A stretch of 64,000 nt of DNA from Dactylis glomerata. Taxonomy: Eukaryota; Streptophyta; Magnoliopsida; Poales; Poaceae. The translations under genes and the position numbers were made by a program. Positions 22,306 through 33,023 of this stretch are shown here, in pieces. A model generated the notes under the pieces. That model saw only the letters and a list, made by a program, of their open reading frames with translations. It made no database searches and was not told the DNA's origin. The stretch covers positions 11,102,253 through 11,166,252 of the forward strand of contig QXEO01000247.1 of assembly GCA_007115705.1 (NCBI GenBank), written 5' to 3'. Each line of letters starts with the position of its first letter. Positions within the stretch are counted from its first letter, which is position 1.

Positions 22306-22662
22306 TTACTCCTTGGGTGTAATTGGTAGCAGTCTTGGATTAATGTAATATTCCAACATCTGGCGAAGCCTAAGATTCTCTTCTTGAAACATCTTTACCT
22401 CCCTCTTCAAGGCTTGATAATTAGTGCAAAGCTCAAAAGTGACCAGCATTCCGTGTTCTATCTCGGGCATGGAATCAAGATCCAAAACATGATATGTTGG
22501 TCCCTGCAAATCATGAGAAAAGATATGTCGAACTTTTGTTGGTCCTTCAAAAGCAGGGTTCCCCGGCCTTCCTCTCCCAGAACCTTGCTCTTCCTCCCAC
22601 TTTTGGCGTAACTGATCATCTACATAGGGCCCTTTGCCCTTGTTGTCACTTGAAGAGGCCAT
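22306..22662 (-). CDS. Small accessory ORF of the Gypsy element with coiled-coil C-terminus
   Basis: About 118 residues, starting MASSSDNKGKGPYVDDQ, placed between integrase and the 3' noncoding region. The first half is hydrophilic (KWEEEQGSGRGRPGNP). The second half has Leu/Glu/Lys heptads (LKREVKMFQEENLRLRQML) predicting a coiled coil. It is fully open although pol upstream has several stops. No membrane segment is seen, so it is not a classic envelope protein. I know of no assigned function. A start 16 codons upstream is possible, but the Ser-rich MASSS start looks more natural. Confidence 0.5.
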   Translation of the reverse strand: MASSSDNKGKGPYVDDQLRQKWEEEQGSGRGRPGNPAFEGPTKVRHIFSHDLQGPTYHVLDLDSMPEIEHGMLVTFELCTNYQALKREVKMFQEENLRLRQMLEYYINPRLLPITPKE

Positions 22663-22999
22663 GACTCCTCTAAGCTTAAGATCAACTCCTGAAGAAACAG
22701 CTCGAAACAAAACACAACGAGAAAATGATATACAGACCTCGGGGACTCCAGGGGGTTAAATAGGCGAAAATTATACATCGAAACGAAACCACAGGAGGAA
22801 ACCGGGACGGAAACGAGTTCCGGGGTGTTCTCACACCCAGGTGGCGCGGCCAGGGGTGGGCCCGCGCCACCCGTGTGTGAGGCACACACGGACTCTTTTT
22901 CGTGCCCTTTTTCGTCTCGTGATTTTTCATATTTAGTAAAAATAGCAAAAATATTAAAGGAAGAACTTTTCGCGAAACTTTTCTGACTAGATCTGTTAC

Positions 23000-25900
23000 C
23001 TATTCGAAAACGAACTCTGCAGGTTCCTGCAGTTTGTCTTGGATAAATTCTTCCGGAGAAACCGTTTCAATAACATCAACATCTTCATTATAGGAATCTC
23101 CAGAAATATAATGCTTGAGTCTTTGCCCATTCACCACTTGTGTAGAATCATCTTTCAATGAAGCAATCTTTATAGCACCTGAGCGGTACACTTCCACAAT
23201 AACATATGGTCCTTCCCATTTAGAGAGTAATTTTCCTGCAAAAAATCTGAGACGAGACCGATACAATAGAACTTTCTCACCAACATGAAACTCTCTCTTA
23301 AGAATTCTCTTATCATGCCATTGTTTGACTTTCTCTTTAAAAAGTCTGGCATTCTCATACGCTTCGTTTCTCCACTCATCTAGAGAACTCAAATCTAACA
23401 ACCTTTTCTTACCGGCTAGTTTAAAATCTCTGTTAAGCTCTCTCACTGCCCAAAAAGCTTTGTGTTCTAATTCTAAGGGCAAGTGACACGCTTTTCCGTA
23501 AACCATCTTATAAGGAGACATACCCATGGGATTCTTATAAGCAGTTCTATAAGCCCATAAAGCGTCATTTAACTTACTAGCCCAGTTTTTCCTAGATCTA
23601 CTAACAGTCTTCTGCAAGATAGACTTGATCTCCCTATTTGAAAGCTCTACCTGCCCACTAGTTTGGGGATGATAAGCAGAAGCAATTCTATGATTGACAT
23701 CATATTTAGCAAGAGTTTTTCTAAAACTACCGTGAATAAAATGAGAACCTCCGTCAGTCATAAGATATCTAGGCACTCCGAACCTAGGAAAAATAACATC
23801 CTTAAGCATTTTTAACGAAGTCTCACCATCGACACTCTTTGTAGGTATGGCTTCTACCCATTTAGTAACATAATCAACAGCAACAAGTATATGGGTATAG
23901 CCTTTTGAAGGAGGAAAAGGACCCATAAAGTCAAATCCCCAACAATCAAACGGTTCAATAACAAGAGTGTAATTCATAGGCATTTCATTTCGTCTAGAAA
24001 TATTACCAACTCTTTGACATTCATCGCAAGATAAAACATACCTTCTGGAATCTTTAAAGAGGGTTGGCCAATAAAAACCTGATTATAGAACCTTCTGTGC
24101 GGTTCTATCTCCAGCATGATGCCCTCCATAAGCACTGCTATGGCATTTTCTTAATATCTCTTGTTGCTCATATTCCGGTACGCATCTTCTCATAATACCA
24201 TCAACTCCTTCTTTATATAAGTGTGGGTCATCCCAAAAGTAATGCCTCAAATCATAGAAGAATTTTCTTCTTTGCTGAGCTGTAAAGGTTGGAGGCAAAT
24301 ACTTGGAAACAATAAAGTTAGCATAATCAGCATACCAAGGAAGGTCTCGCGAAGTTACATTTATTGCAGCCAACTGTTCATTTGGAAAACTATCATTAAC
24401 AGGAACATGATCAAAAGAAATGTTTTCCAATCTAGACAAATTGTCAGCCACAGGATTTTCAGCACCTTTCCTATCTACGATATGCAAATCAAACTCTTGT
24501 AAAAGGAACACCCATCTAATAAGCCTAGGCTTAGCATCCTTCTTAGTCATAAGATATCTAATAGCAGCGTGATCTGTATGAATAGTAACTTTAGAATCAA
24601 CAATGTAAGATCTAAACTTATCACAAGCAAAAACAACAGCAAGAAACTCTTTCTCAGTAGTAGCATAATTCTTCTAAGCAGCATCAAGAGTCTTACTAGC
24701 ATAATGAATAACATTCAACTTATTATCTACGCGCTGTCCAAGAATAACACCAACAGCAAAATCACTAGCATCACACATAATTTCAAAAGGTAAATTCCAA
24801 TCAGGTGGTTGAACAATAGGAGCAGTAGTTAAAGCCTTCTTAAGAGTTTCAAAAGCTTCCTTACAGTCATCATCAAAGACAAATGGTACATCCTTTTGAA
24901 GGAGATTGGTAAGAGGCTTTGAAATCTTAGAGAAATCTTTAATAAACCTCCTATAGAAACCCGCATGACCGAGAATACTACGAATACCTTTAACATCTCT
25001 GGGACAGGGCATTTTCTCAATTGCTTCCACTTTTGCTCTGTCAACTTCAATACCTCTTTCAGAAATTTTATGTCCAAGGACAATTCCTTCATTCACCATA
25101 AAGTGGCATTTCTCCCAATTAAGAACAAGGTTAGTTTCTTCGCACCTCTGCAAAACTTTATCAAGGTTGTGCAAACAATTATCAAAAGAAGTTCCATAGA
25201 CGGAGAAATCGTCCATGAAAACTTCCACAATTTCTTCACAAAAGCCATGAAAAATAGCAGACATACATCTTTGAAAAGTAGCAGGAGCATTGCATAAACC
25301 AAACGGCATACGTCTATAAGCATAGGTTCCATAAGGGCAAGTAAAAGTGGTTTTCTCTTGATCATCCTTCTTAACAGCAATTTGAGAGAAACCAGAATAA
25401 CCATCAAGGAAACAAAAATGAGTCTTCTTAGACAACCTTTCTAGCATTTGATCTATAAACGGTAAAGGGTAATGATCTTTCTTAGTAACTTTGTTTACCT
25501 TCCTATAATCAATGCATATTCTATAACCAACAACTACCCTTTGAGGAATAAGCTCGTTATTCTCATTAGGCACAACAGTCATACCTCCTTTCTTAGGAAC
25601 ACAATGAACAGGACTAACCCATTAACTATCAGCAATAGGATAAATAATACCAGCATCAAGGAGTTTTAATACCTCATTTCTTACCACATCCTTCATCTTG
25701 GGAATTAGGCGGCGTTGATGCTCCACCACTGGCTTTGCGTCTTTCTCCATATTAATGGCATGCTGACATAAAGTGGGGGAAATCCCTTTTAAATCATCCA
25801 GAGTATATCCCATAGCTCCTCGGTGTTTCCTCAATATCTCCAATAATCTTTCTTCTTCCTTTCCTGAAAGTTTAGAGCTAATAATAACAGGATATATTTT

Positions 25901-26250
25901 CTTATCATCAATGTAAGCACATTTGAGATTATCAGGCAAAGGCTTTAATTCAAAAACAGGATCTTCCTTAGGCGGCAAAGTGGTACCAAGATCCTCCACA
26001 GGTAGATTATGCTTGAGTAATGGTGGTTGACGAAGAAGAATGTCGTCAATCTCTTCTCTTTCCTTGCTAAAAACATCACTTTCGTGATCTTCCATGAATT
26101 GCTGCAAGGCATTATTAGGAGCAAGAGCAATAGAAGCAAGCTGTTCAACTCGAAAGTTTTCATTAGGCGTGTCATTTTCATAAGAAGTCTTAGCAAACTT
26201 GGAAAAATTAAACTCATAAGACTCTCCATTAAACTTAGTAAAAAAATCTC
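23000..26250 (-). pseudogene. Gypsy pol: reverse transcriptase, RNase H, integrase (three nonsense codons)
   Basis: One reading frame runs through the region with in-frame stops at 25622-25624, 24674-24676 and 24083-24085, ending normally at 23000-23002. RT motifs: RICIDYRKVN, MPFGLCNAPATFQRCM and the catalytic FMDD (near 25205-25215). RNase H: IMCDASDFAVG, then HTDHAAIRYL. The integrase has a zinc region (CHSSAYGGHHAGD then CDECQRV), core residues in FDFMGPF, MTDGGSHF and QVELSNREIK, and a basic C-terminal part with KWEGPYVI. The FMDD form is usual in this plant Gypsy group. It cannot make a full polyprotein as it stands. The stops resemble single-base changes (for example CAG to TAG). Confidence 0.93.
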
Positions 26251-27729
26251 CTTCTTACAATCTATCACGGCGCCACAAGTGTTCAAAAATGGTCTACCAA
26301 AAATAATAGGACAAGTTTTACTAGCCTCCTTACCGAGTACTAGAAAATCAGTAGGGTATTTAGTCTTACCGCAAAGAACTTCCACATCTCGAACAATACC
26401 AAGAGGCCAAACTGTCTCCCTGTTAGCAAGCTGAACAACCACATCAATATCTTCAAGTTCACAAGCGCCAATCTCGTGCATAATTTCTTTGTAAAGCTCT
26501 AAGGGAATAGCACTGGCACTAGCACCAATATCACATAAACCATAATAGCAATGATCTCCAATCCTGACAGAAATAACAGGAACACTTGCTTTCCTATGCT
26601 TTTTAGGATGTGAGAGAATGTTAGAAGCATCTTCACAAAAAAGAATATATTCATCTCCTACATCTTTAGTAACAAGATCCTTCAATATAGCTACAGGAGA
26701 CTTAATAGTAATTTGCTCATCAAGTTCTGCAGCTTTCTTAGTACTTTTATTAGACACACTTACCAAAGTAGAGTACTTCTTTACCTTAGCAGGGAAATGT
26801 GTCTTCTCAAAATAAGGTTCAGGCACAATGCTATCAACAGTACAAACTTCAGTAGCTGCAGCAGGTATATGACTAATAGAATCTTTATAAGGCGCATGAT
26901 ACTTGTTCCAGTCTTTCTTTGGAACATCAATATAAGAGGCAAAAGCCTTAAGACAATTAGCAAGTATTTGTGAATCAAGACCATAAGCAGCGCTAACACT
27001 ATGAAAGTCATCGGTTCCCATAAAAGATTTAATGCATTCATAATCATAGTTTATACCTGACTTCCTACCTTTGTCGTTTTCCCAACCTTCAGCATTCTCT
27101 TGTATACGGTCAAGAAGTTTCCACTTAGCATCTTCTTTCATATGAGTAAATGATCCAAAGCAAGAAGCATCCAAATAATCCTTATCAGGAAGAGTAAGCC
27201 GCGCATAAAAATTATCAATAACAATATTATTGGGGAGCTCATGAATGGGGCATTTGAGCATTAGTAACTTCAATCTCCCCCACGCTTGGGCAATACTCTC
27301 TCCATCATGAGGCCAAAAATTATATATCCGGTTACGGTCTTTATGAATTTCACTTGGAGGATAAAACTTGGAATAAAAGAGAGGCACAATATCCTCCCAT
27401 GCCATAGATGGACCATCTTGGAGTAGTCGATACCACTCTTCAGCTCTGCCTTTCAATGATAATGAGAATAATTTCTTCTTAACCTGGCTTGGTGAAATAC
27501 CTGCACATCTGAACAACTCGCATAATTCATGTATAAATAATAAGTGATCACCCGGATGGACAGTTCCATCTCCTGAATAGCAGTTATCCATAATATGCCC
27601 AACAATTTTCATATGTATTTTAAAAGGATCAATTTCAGCAGGCGGCGGCGGTGGTGGTTCCTCCGCATGTGCAGCAGCAGTAGTAGTAGATGTGTTTCCA
27701 AATAGGAAACCAAATGGAGAGTTCTCCAT
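26251..27729 (-). pseudogene. Gypsy gag and aspartic protease, frame broken before RT
   Basis: Starts MENSPFGFLFG at 27729. An N-terminal Pro-rich loop is followed by a retrotransposon gag domain with AEEWYRLLQDG and FYSKFYPP (about residues 90-135). I see no CCHC zinc knuckle. The protease region reads ISVRIGDHCYYGLCDIGASA near 26520-26580, with the catalytic triplet as D-I-G. The frame continues open to 25945, but homology leaves it at about 26243-26258 in a T-rich run (- strand), where one base shifts into the RT frame. Gag and protease are otherwise intact. Confidence 0.85.
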
Positions 27730-27819
27730 AGCAGAGTAAAACAAAAATAAAAGACAAAATAAAAACAATACTCACAGTGACGGTTACCTTTTCCAATTCC
27801 ACTCTTCAATAGCGCTACA

Positions 27820-27838
27820 CTCCCCGGCAACGGCGCCA
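27820..27838 (-). other. Primer-binding site of the Gypsy element
   Basis: On the - strand TGGCGCCGTTGCCGGGGAG begins 11 bases after the 5' LTR end. This form is standard in the grass Gypsy families starting TGATACG. Confidence 0.85.
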
Positions 27839-27849
27839 GAAAATAGTCT

Positions 27850-29358
27850 TGATGACCCACAAGTATAGGGGGTATATCGTAGTACTTTCGATAAATAAGA
27901 GTGTCGAACCCAACGAGGAGCAGAAGGTATTGATGAGCAGTTTTGAACAAGGAATCACTGTAAATACTAGCAAACAGGTTTTCAGGGGTATTTGGTAATA
28001 CGAATAAATAAAGTGCGAGTAAATAAAAGACAGTAGTAACAATTGCAGCAAGTGGCCCAATCCTTTCTTCAGCAAAGGACAAGCCGGTTGTGTTCTTATA
28101 ATAACCAAACGTTCTCGAGGACACACGGGAGTTTCTGTCAAGAGCTTTCGCTTCATAGAGCCAATAGTATTTATTGGTTTGGTAAGTGTTATGGGGGTGA
28201 ACCTGTGCTAGCGCACTACCCTTACTAGGATAAATACACACTTGTGATTATACCCCTTGCAAGCATCCGCAAATACAAGAAAGTAATTAAGATAAATCTA
28301 ACCACAGCCTTAAACTCTAAGATCCTACGCTCCCTGGTGCAATGGTTTCCCAGCGGAGGTTTAGGTTTCTGTCACTCCAGCAACCCCACAATCGGTAGCC
28401 AAATACACAATGCATCTCACTAGGCCCATAAATGGTGAAGTATCATGTAGTCGACGTTCACATGACACCACTAGTGAAATAGCACCACAACAATATCAAA
28501 CCATTAAATATTTCTCAACAATAATTCACTACTAACATCTTGACTTCTCCCATGTCCTCAAGAACTAAACGAACTACTCACAAGACATCATATGGATCAT
28601 GATCAAAGGTGAAATAATGGTAAATAACAATCTGAACATAAACCTTAACTCAACGGTTCCACTCAATAGCATCAACTACAAGAGTAATCAACACCGGGAA
28701 AGTTTCCCCTATGAATATAACAAGATCCAACTCAAGATGTTACAGCGGGATGGCGTGGTGATGGTGGAGATGAAGGTGCTGGTGATGGAGATGATGATGA
28801 TGATGACCCCGATGAAGTCCGATGCGATGGTGATGACGATGGCGACGATCTCCCCTCTCCGGGAAGGAATTTCCCCGGTAGATTTCTCCCTGCCGGAGAG
28901 CTTTTCTCTCTCTGCATTCTCCGCCCCGCAGAGGTGGCTGTGTCTAACTCTGAGCCCCCCTTGACTTAGGTTTTTTGGGGACGATGATGTACGCGGAGGG
29001 GCGAGACCAGAGGTGGGCCAGGGCTCCCTCACACGGGGCTGGCGCGACCAGGGGGCTGGCCGCGCCACCCTGGCGTGTGGGGCCGCCCTGGCTCCTCTCG
29101 ACCCCTCCTTCTGGCTTCATGAGTCTTCTGGGAAAATATAATTTCTGGGTATTTTTCTGGAATTTTCCTGATCTTCAAAATATGGTCTCTTGATGGTCCT
29201 TTTTCCAGCAGAATCCTGACTCCGGCAGCAACTCCTCCGATGATCATCAAACATGTGAAAGCAAAGGAAATAACATAAGTATCATATCTAAATATGAAAT
29301 ATATCAATGAATAACAGTAAATTATGATACAAAATAGTGATGCAAATTGGACGTATCA
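27850..29358 (-). mobile_element. 5' LTR of the Gypsy element
   Basis: 1,509 bp, TG...CA ends (TGATACGTCC to GGGTCATCA on the - strand). Nearly identical to the split copy at 11245-11730 plus 19603-20611. Contains a GC-rich repeat near 29025-29095 (a doubled GGGGCTGGC block) that is shorter in the other LTR. Confidence 0.93.
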
Positions 29359-29363
29359 GGGGC

Positions 29364-29586
29364 AGGGTTGAGCAGGGCGGCGGGGTCGGGTAGAGGGCGG
29401 GAGGAAGAGGAGACCGGGTCGGTCGGGTCAGGCCGGCCAGAGATATTTTAGGGTAGACCCTAAGCCGACGGCCAGCACCTATGCCGACGGCATGCCGTCA
29501 GCTTAGGGCCTTTTGATATTTTTTATTTTTTATTTTTTATTTTATTTCTTTAGATTGTTAATTAGATTAATATTTTTATTCCCATG
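29364..29586. other. GC-rich then AT-rich target DNA with GCCGACGGC motifs
   Basis: Continues from 11239. Inverted and direct copies of GCCGACGGC and its complement near 29466-29500 resemble the subterminal repeats of another grass CACTA group, but no terminus is present, so the parent element is not established. Confidence 0.4.
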
Positions 29587-30290
29587 TGAAAGGATCGTAT
29601 GAGTGACTAGAGGGGGGTGAATAGGAGCTACCCAAATTTTTACTTCTTTTCAAGTTAAGGCTAGACAAGAAGGTAAATTCTCTAGATGTGCTACTAAGTG
29701 AATTTACCTAGAGTGACAAGCAAGCTAGCAATAACAATATAAGTAAAGGTACGAGTAAAGGATAGAGGTAACCGCAATGGAGACACGAAGACACAAGGAT
29801 GTATTCCCGTAGTTCCTTCCTTGTTACGGGAAGTACGTCTACGTTGGAGAGGTGTGGTGCCACAAAGGCCACCAATGCCACAAAGGCTCACCCTATTCTC
29901 CGGTGAACAAGCCACAAAGGCGAGTTCACGCTCCACTAAGCGATGCCCTTGAAGGCGGCACGACACCTTTACACAAAGTATTGGGGCAAGCTCCACAACT
30001 CAATTGGAGGCTCCCAATAGGCCCACCAAGCTCTTACACACAAAGTTAAGCTTGGAGGACGGCTTCTTCCGGCTAGGAATCCGATGAATCACACAAGTTA
30101 CAAGCCCCTCAACAAAGCAAGGGGGGAAATCAAATCGCCTTGGTGGAAGTGTAGATCTAGGTCTTCTCCCTCAAATCCCAAAAGGGCTTTGAGTTCTATT
30201 GGCTAGGGAGAGAGATCTAGTGCTTTGAAGCTTAGCAACAATGGAGGAGAGAGAGTGGAAGCCGCAGCCTCTTCTTGAGGTAGAAGAAGG

Positions 30291-30300
30291 CTTTATATAG
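30291..30300 (-). promoter_or_regulatory. LTR TATA box (3' LTR)
   Basis: CTATATAAAG on the - strand, with the short GC-rich palindrome array directly upstream (30330-30680) and the untranslated leader downstream. Confidence 0.65.
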
Positions 30301-30329
30301 TCCTCCATGAAATGTAGCTGTTGCTGGAT

Positions 30330-30680
30330 GACTAGGGCCGGAGTCTCCGGCCTGGAGGGCCAGAGTCTCTGCCCTAAGTGACTCCAGGGCCGGAGTCTCC
30401 GGCTAGAGACAAAAGTCTCCGGCCCAACTCCGGCCTGGTCACTGAACCGTCCGAGCCTTTAGCTAACCCCAGCTCAGCCAGACAGACCGGAGTCTCCGGC
30501 CCCTAGGGACCGGAGTCTCCGGCCTCAGCATGCCGACCCGGAGTCTCCGGCCAGAGACAGAAAGTCTCCGGCCCAACTCCGGACGGGCATCTGAAGTGTC
30601 CGACTTTGGGGATTGCCTGGGCGAGTCCCCTAGGCCGGAGTCTCCGGCCACCAGGGCCGGAGTCTCCGCCCTAGGAGAAG
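30330..30680. repeat. Array of CCGGAGTCTCCGG motifs upstream of the LTR TATA box
   Basis: About six exact 13-mers and several one-base variants, spaced irregularly by 10-50 bp. The motif is a near-perfect palindrome (CCGGAG-T-CTCCGG), so each copy could bind a dimeric protein or form a small stem. Confidence 0.85.
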
Positions 30681-30923
30681 CAACAACAGCATTTCGTGGA
30701 TCCCCTCTCCACCATTTCCACCTTCGCGAAGCACCCTACAAGACAACTAAGCCCTAACTCCACTACTGGACTACGGGCTCCGATCTTTTCTACCTTTTTG
30801 GGGTGCACCTCCGCGAGATCCTGAAATAACCTAGAAAATCTGCAGAACTTTAATAGCATGGTTAAATCACCAAATGTTGTTAACAAACACCAAAATACAT
30901 TTATTAGGGAAATGCTCTTTCAA

Positions 30924-30938
30924 TCTCCCCCTTTTTGG
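30924..30938 (-). other. Polypurine tract of the Copia element
   Basis: CCAAAAAGGGGGAGA on the - strand ends next to the 3' LTR start TGAAAGAGCATTTCC. Confidence 0.75.
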
Positions 30939-31423
30939 TGTTTGATGACAACATACGGATTTGCAAGATATAAGCACAATAAAATAAAATATATAGCCAA
31001 AGCTCCCCCTACTTGTGTGCACAACACAATTTGCATTTGAACATGAGCCACACAAGTAAGGATCATCACTCCCCCTATATATTTCACAATTATACCAAGA
31101 GCAAGTAATAATACATGAGACTAACCACAAGCATATAAGTAAGACTAACAAGATAGCACATATTAATAATAGTCTTACTAGCAATAGAGGAACTTAAGTC
31201 TCACAAACATAACGTACCACACACACGATAGTTCAACACAAGATAGATGAGACACAACATGAAAGTCCATGAAGTTGTGTCTCGACCAAAGCAAAGGCAA
31301 ATCCAAATCCAAATAAACCAACCCATGGCAAATCCCAACGAGGACATCCTAATAGAGCTACTTCTCCCCCTTTGGCAGCGAGACACCAAAAAGGGAAAAG
31401 AGCGATGCTACACGCCCATGAGA
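30939..31423 (-). mobile_element. Copia element 3' noncoding spacer
   Basis: No coding frame with recognisable features between the extra ORF and the polypurine tract. Several additional CTCCCCC stretches occur (31000-31075). Confidence 0.6.
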
Positions 31424-33023
31424 TCACTCATCGTCTTCATCCTCGGGCTCGTCCTCGAAACCGGCATCGAAGTCCTCATCCCCTTCTTCAATATCATCAG
31501 AAGCCATGGGCTTCTTGCCATGACGCACATTGGAGGTGCCAGAGGTGACCTCCTCAAAGGCTTGCCAGTCAGTCAGACCCTTGCTCCACTTGCCATAGGA
31601 GTGAGTGCCGGATGATGAAGAGGAAGGAGGAGATTCCACATAGCCCGGTTGAGACTTCCGAAAAGCCTTGTGAAGAACTTGTTGATTGTCATTTATGTGC
31701 TTTTGAGCAATGTAGCTCTCATATTGCTTGTGACGGATGTCCACATTCATGCAAAGCACATTCCTTTGGAACCAATTGAGCTTCTTATATTCTTGACCAA
31801 ACTCATTGTTGGAGCTAGAGCCGGCATTGCTAGCATTCTTCATCCTTGGGCCCCTTCTAGTTGAAACTCCTTCAGCAAAGGCATCATCATCTTCACCTCT
31901 CACCAGATCAAATGGTTCCTTGGAGTGACCGGTGGGTTCTTTGCGTTGAAGCTTCACAACCTTGTGATTCACAAGGTTTGCCGTGAGAAGAGGAAGGTTG
32001 AGTTGTTGAGCATGGATGAGCTTCATGACAAAGGGGGGCATAAAGAGGAGTCTTCTTGTTGAGAATGCAATCATTGATCTCCTTGTGAATGAAATCCATC
32101 ACATCAAGTGGCTCAACATGTGCGGTCTCCCCTTTGCAATAGACTTCATGTGAGTAGGCCAAGAGATTCACCAAGGCCCCATGAATAGCATCAAAGTTAC
32201 CGGCTTGAGGGGCAATGGAGGCCCGGAATATGCGGAGCAAGATGTTGGACCGTTTGGATAGCCCAAGGGTGCCCCCAATGACAATCTTCTTATCATCCCC
32301 GGTGTAGAGAGGAGCAAGCTTCTTCTTCTCATAGTACTCACCATCCACATGCATCCTCATGCCACTAGGAGTAGTAGCACCACGAAACTCATACCCAAGG
32401 AGAGCGGCAAAATCCATGAAGTTGGAGTGACAAACCTCTTCTCCGGCCATCCAAGTCATGGGGATCTCCTCACCATCCCCAAGTACCAAGGTAGCAAAGA
32501 ACTGATGGACCAATGTGATGTTATAGGGCTCTTGAATCTTCATGAGTGGATGGAGCCCAAGCTTGCAAGTGATCCACACGGCCTCTCCGAAATATGCACT
32601 GTACTTGGCAAAATGAGAGAAGTCCATGACCGTCTGAGGGCAAACCGGATACTTCTTGAGAGAAGCATAGAATTCCTTCATGATCAGCTCTTGCTCTTTG
32701 CGGACAAAGCAACGGTCATGAGAGTTGCGCGAGAGAGTGTACATGTCCCTCTTCCTCATCTCAACATATTCAGATGACGACAGCCCTTCCAAAGTCACAA
32801 GGCTATCGAACTTGACCTTCTTAGCTGCCTCAGCTCGTTCCTCCTCAGCCATCCTTGTCTTGAGCTTCTTAGCATCTCTAGCTTGCTGAGCAATGACTGA
32901 CCTCTGAGCAAGAGCCCCTGTGGCGGGATTGACAACCAGCTTGTCCTTGCTATGAGCGGCCGGTTTCCGAGAACCACCTGCACCTGTGAATGAGTGAGGA
33001 AGATAGCAAGGTTGAGGTGACAT
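31424..33023 (-). pseudogene. Extra ORF in the envelope position of the Copia element, frameshifted
   Basis: Two overlapping frames form one product. The first (33023-31908) starts MSPQPCYLPHSF, has a Lys/Arg/Glu-rich helix (residues about 45-80), then a folded-looking middle (VWITCKLGLHPLMKIQEPYN, MTWMAGEEVCHSNFMDFA). At a run of six G (32033-32038, + strand) the coding signal passes to the second frame, which ends at 31424 in a very acidic tail (DIEEGDEDFDAGFEDEPEDE). I see no signal peptide or membrane anchor, so despite its position it does not look like a fusion envelope protein. It resembles the plant-transposon-protein type ORFs of large grass elements; function unknown. Confidence 0.65.

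Larger units (their letters stand above)
11245..29358 (-). mobile_element. Complete Gypsy LTR retrotransposon with nested CACTA element
   Basis: The ends are LTRs at 27850-29358 (5' LTR on the - strand) and 11245-20611 (3' LTR, split by the CACTA). A 5-bp target duplication GGGGC flanks them. On the - strand the order is 5' LTR, primer-binding site (27838-27820), gag-protease, RT, RNase H, integrase, a small extra ORF, a long noncoding stretch, polypurine tract and 3' LTR. Protease-RT-RH-integrase order defines Gypsy (Ty3-like). Without the CACTA it is about 10.2 kb. The two LTRs look about 1% different over the 480 bases I compared by eye, so insertion is fairly recent. Confidence 0.93.
29587..30922 (-). 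mobile_element. 3' LTR of the Copia element
   Basis: 1,336 bp, TG...CA ends on the - strand. About 126 bp longer than the 5' LTR, the whole difference lying in the CCGGAGTCTCCGG array. Other differences are sparse, consistent with a young insertion. Confidence 0.92.

Noticed and set aside
27609..28241. A 210-codon - strand ORF crossing from LTR into leader
   Set aside because: It spans the LTR, primer-binding site and gag start of the Gypsy element; the same frame recurs in the other LTR copy at 11141-11635. It is an LTR by-product.
29364..29586. A second CACTA element recognised from GCCGACGGC motifs
   Set aside because: No terminal inverted repeat or duplication was found, so only the motif is reported.
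31424..33023. Retroviral-type envelope gene
   Set aside because: Position fits, but there is no signal peptide, fusion peptide or transmembrane anchor, and the C-terminus is strongly acidic.
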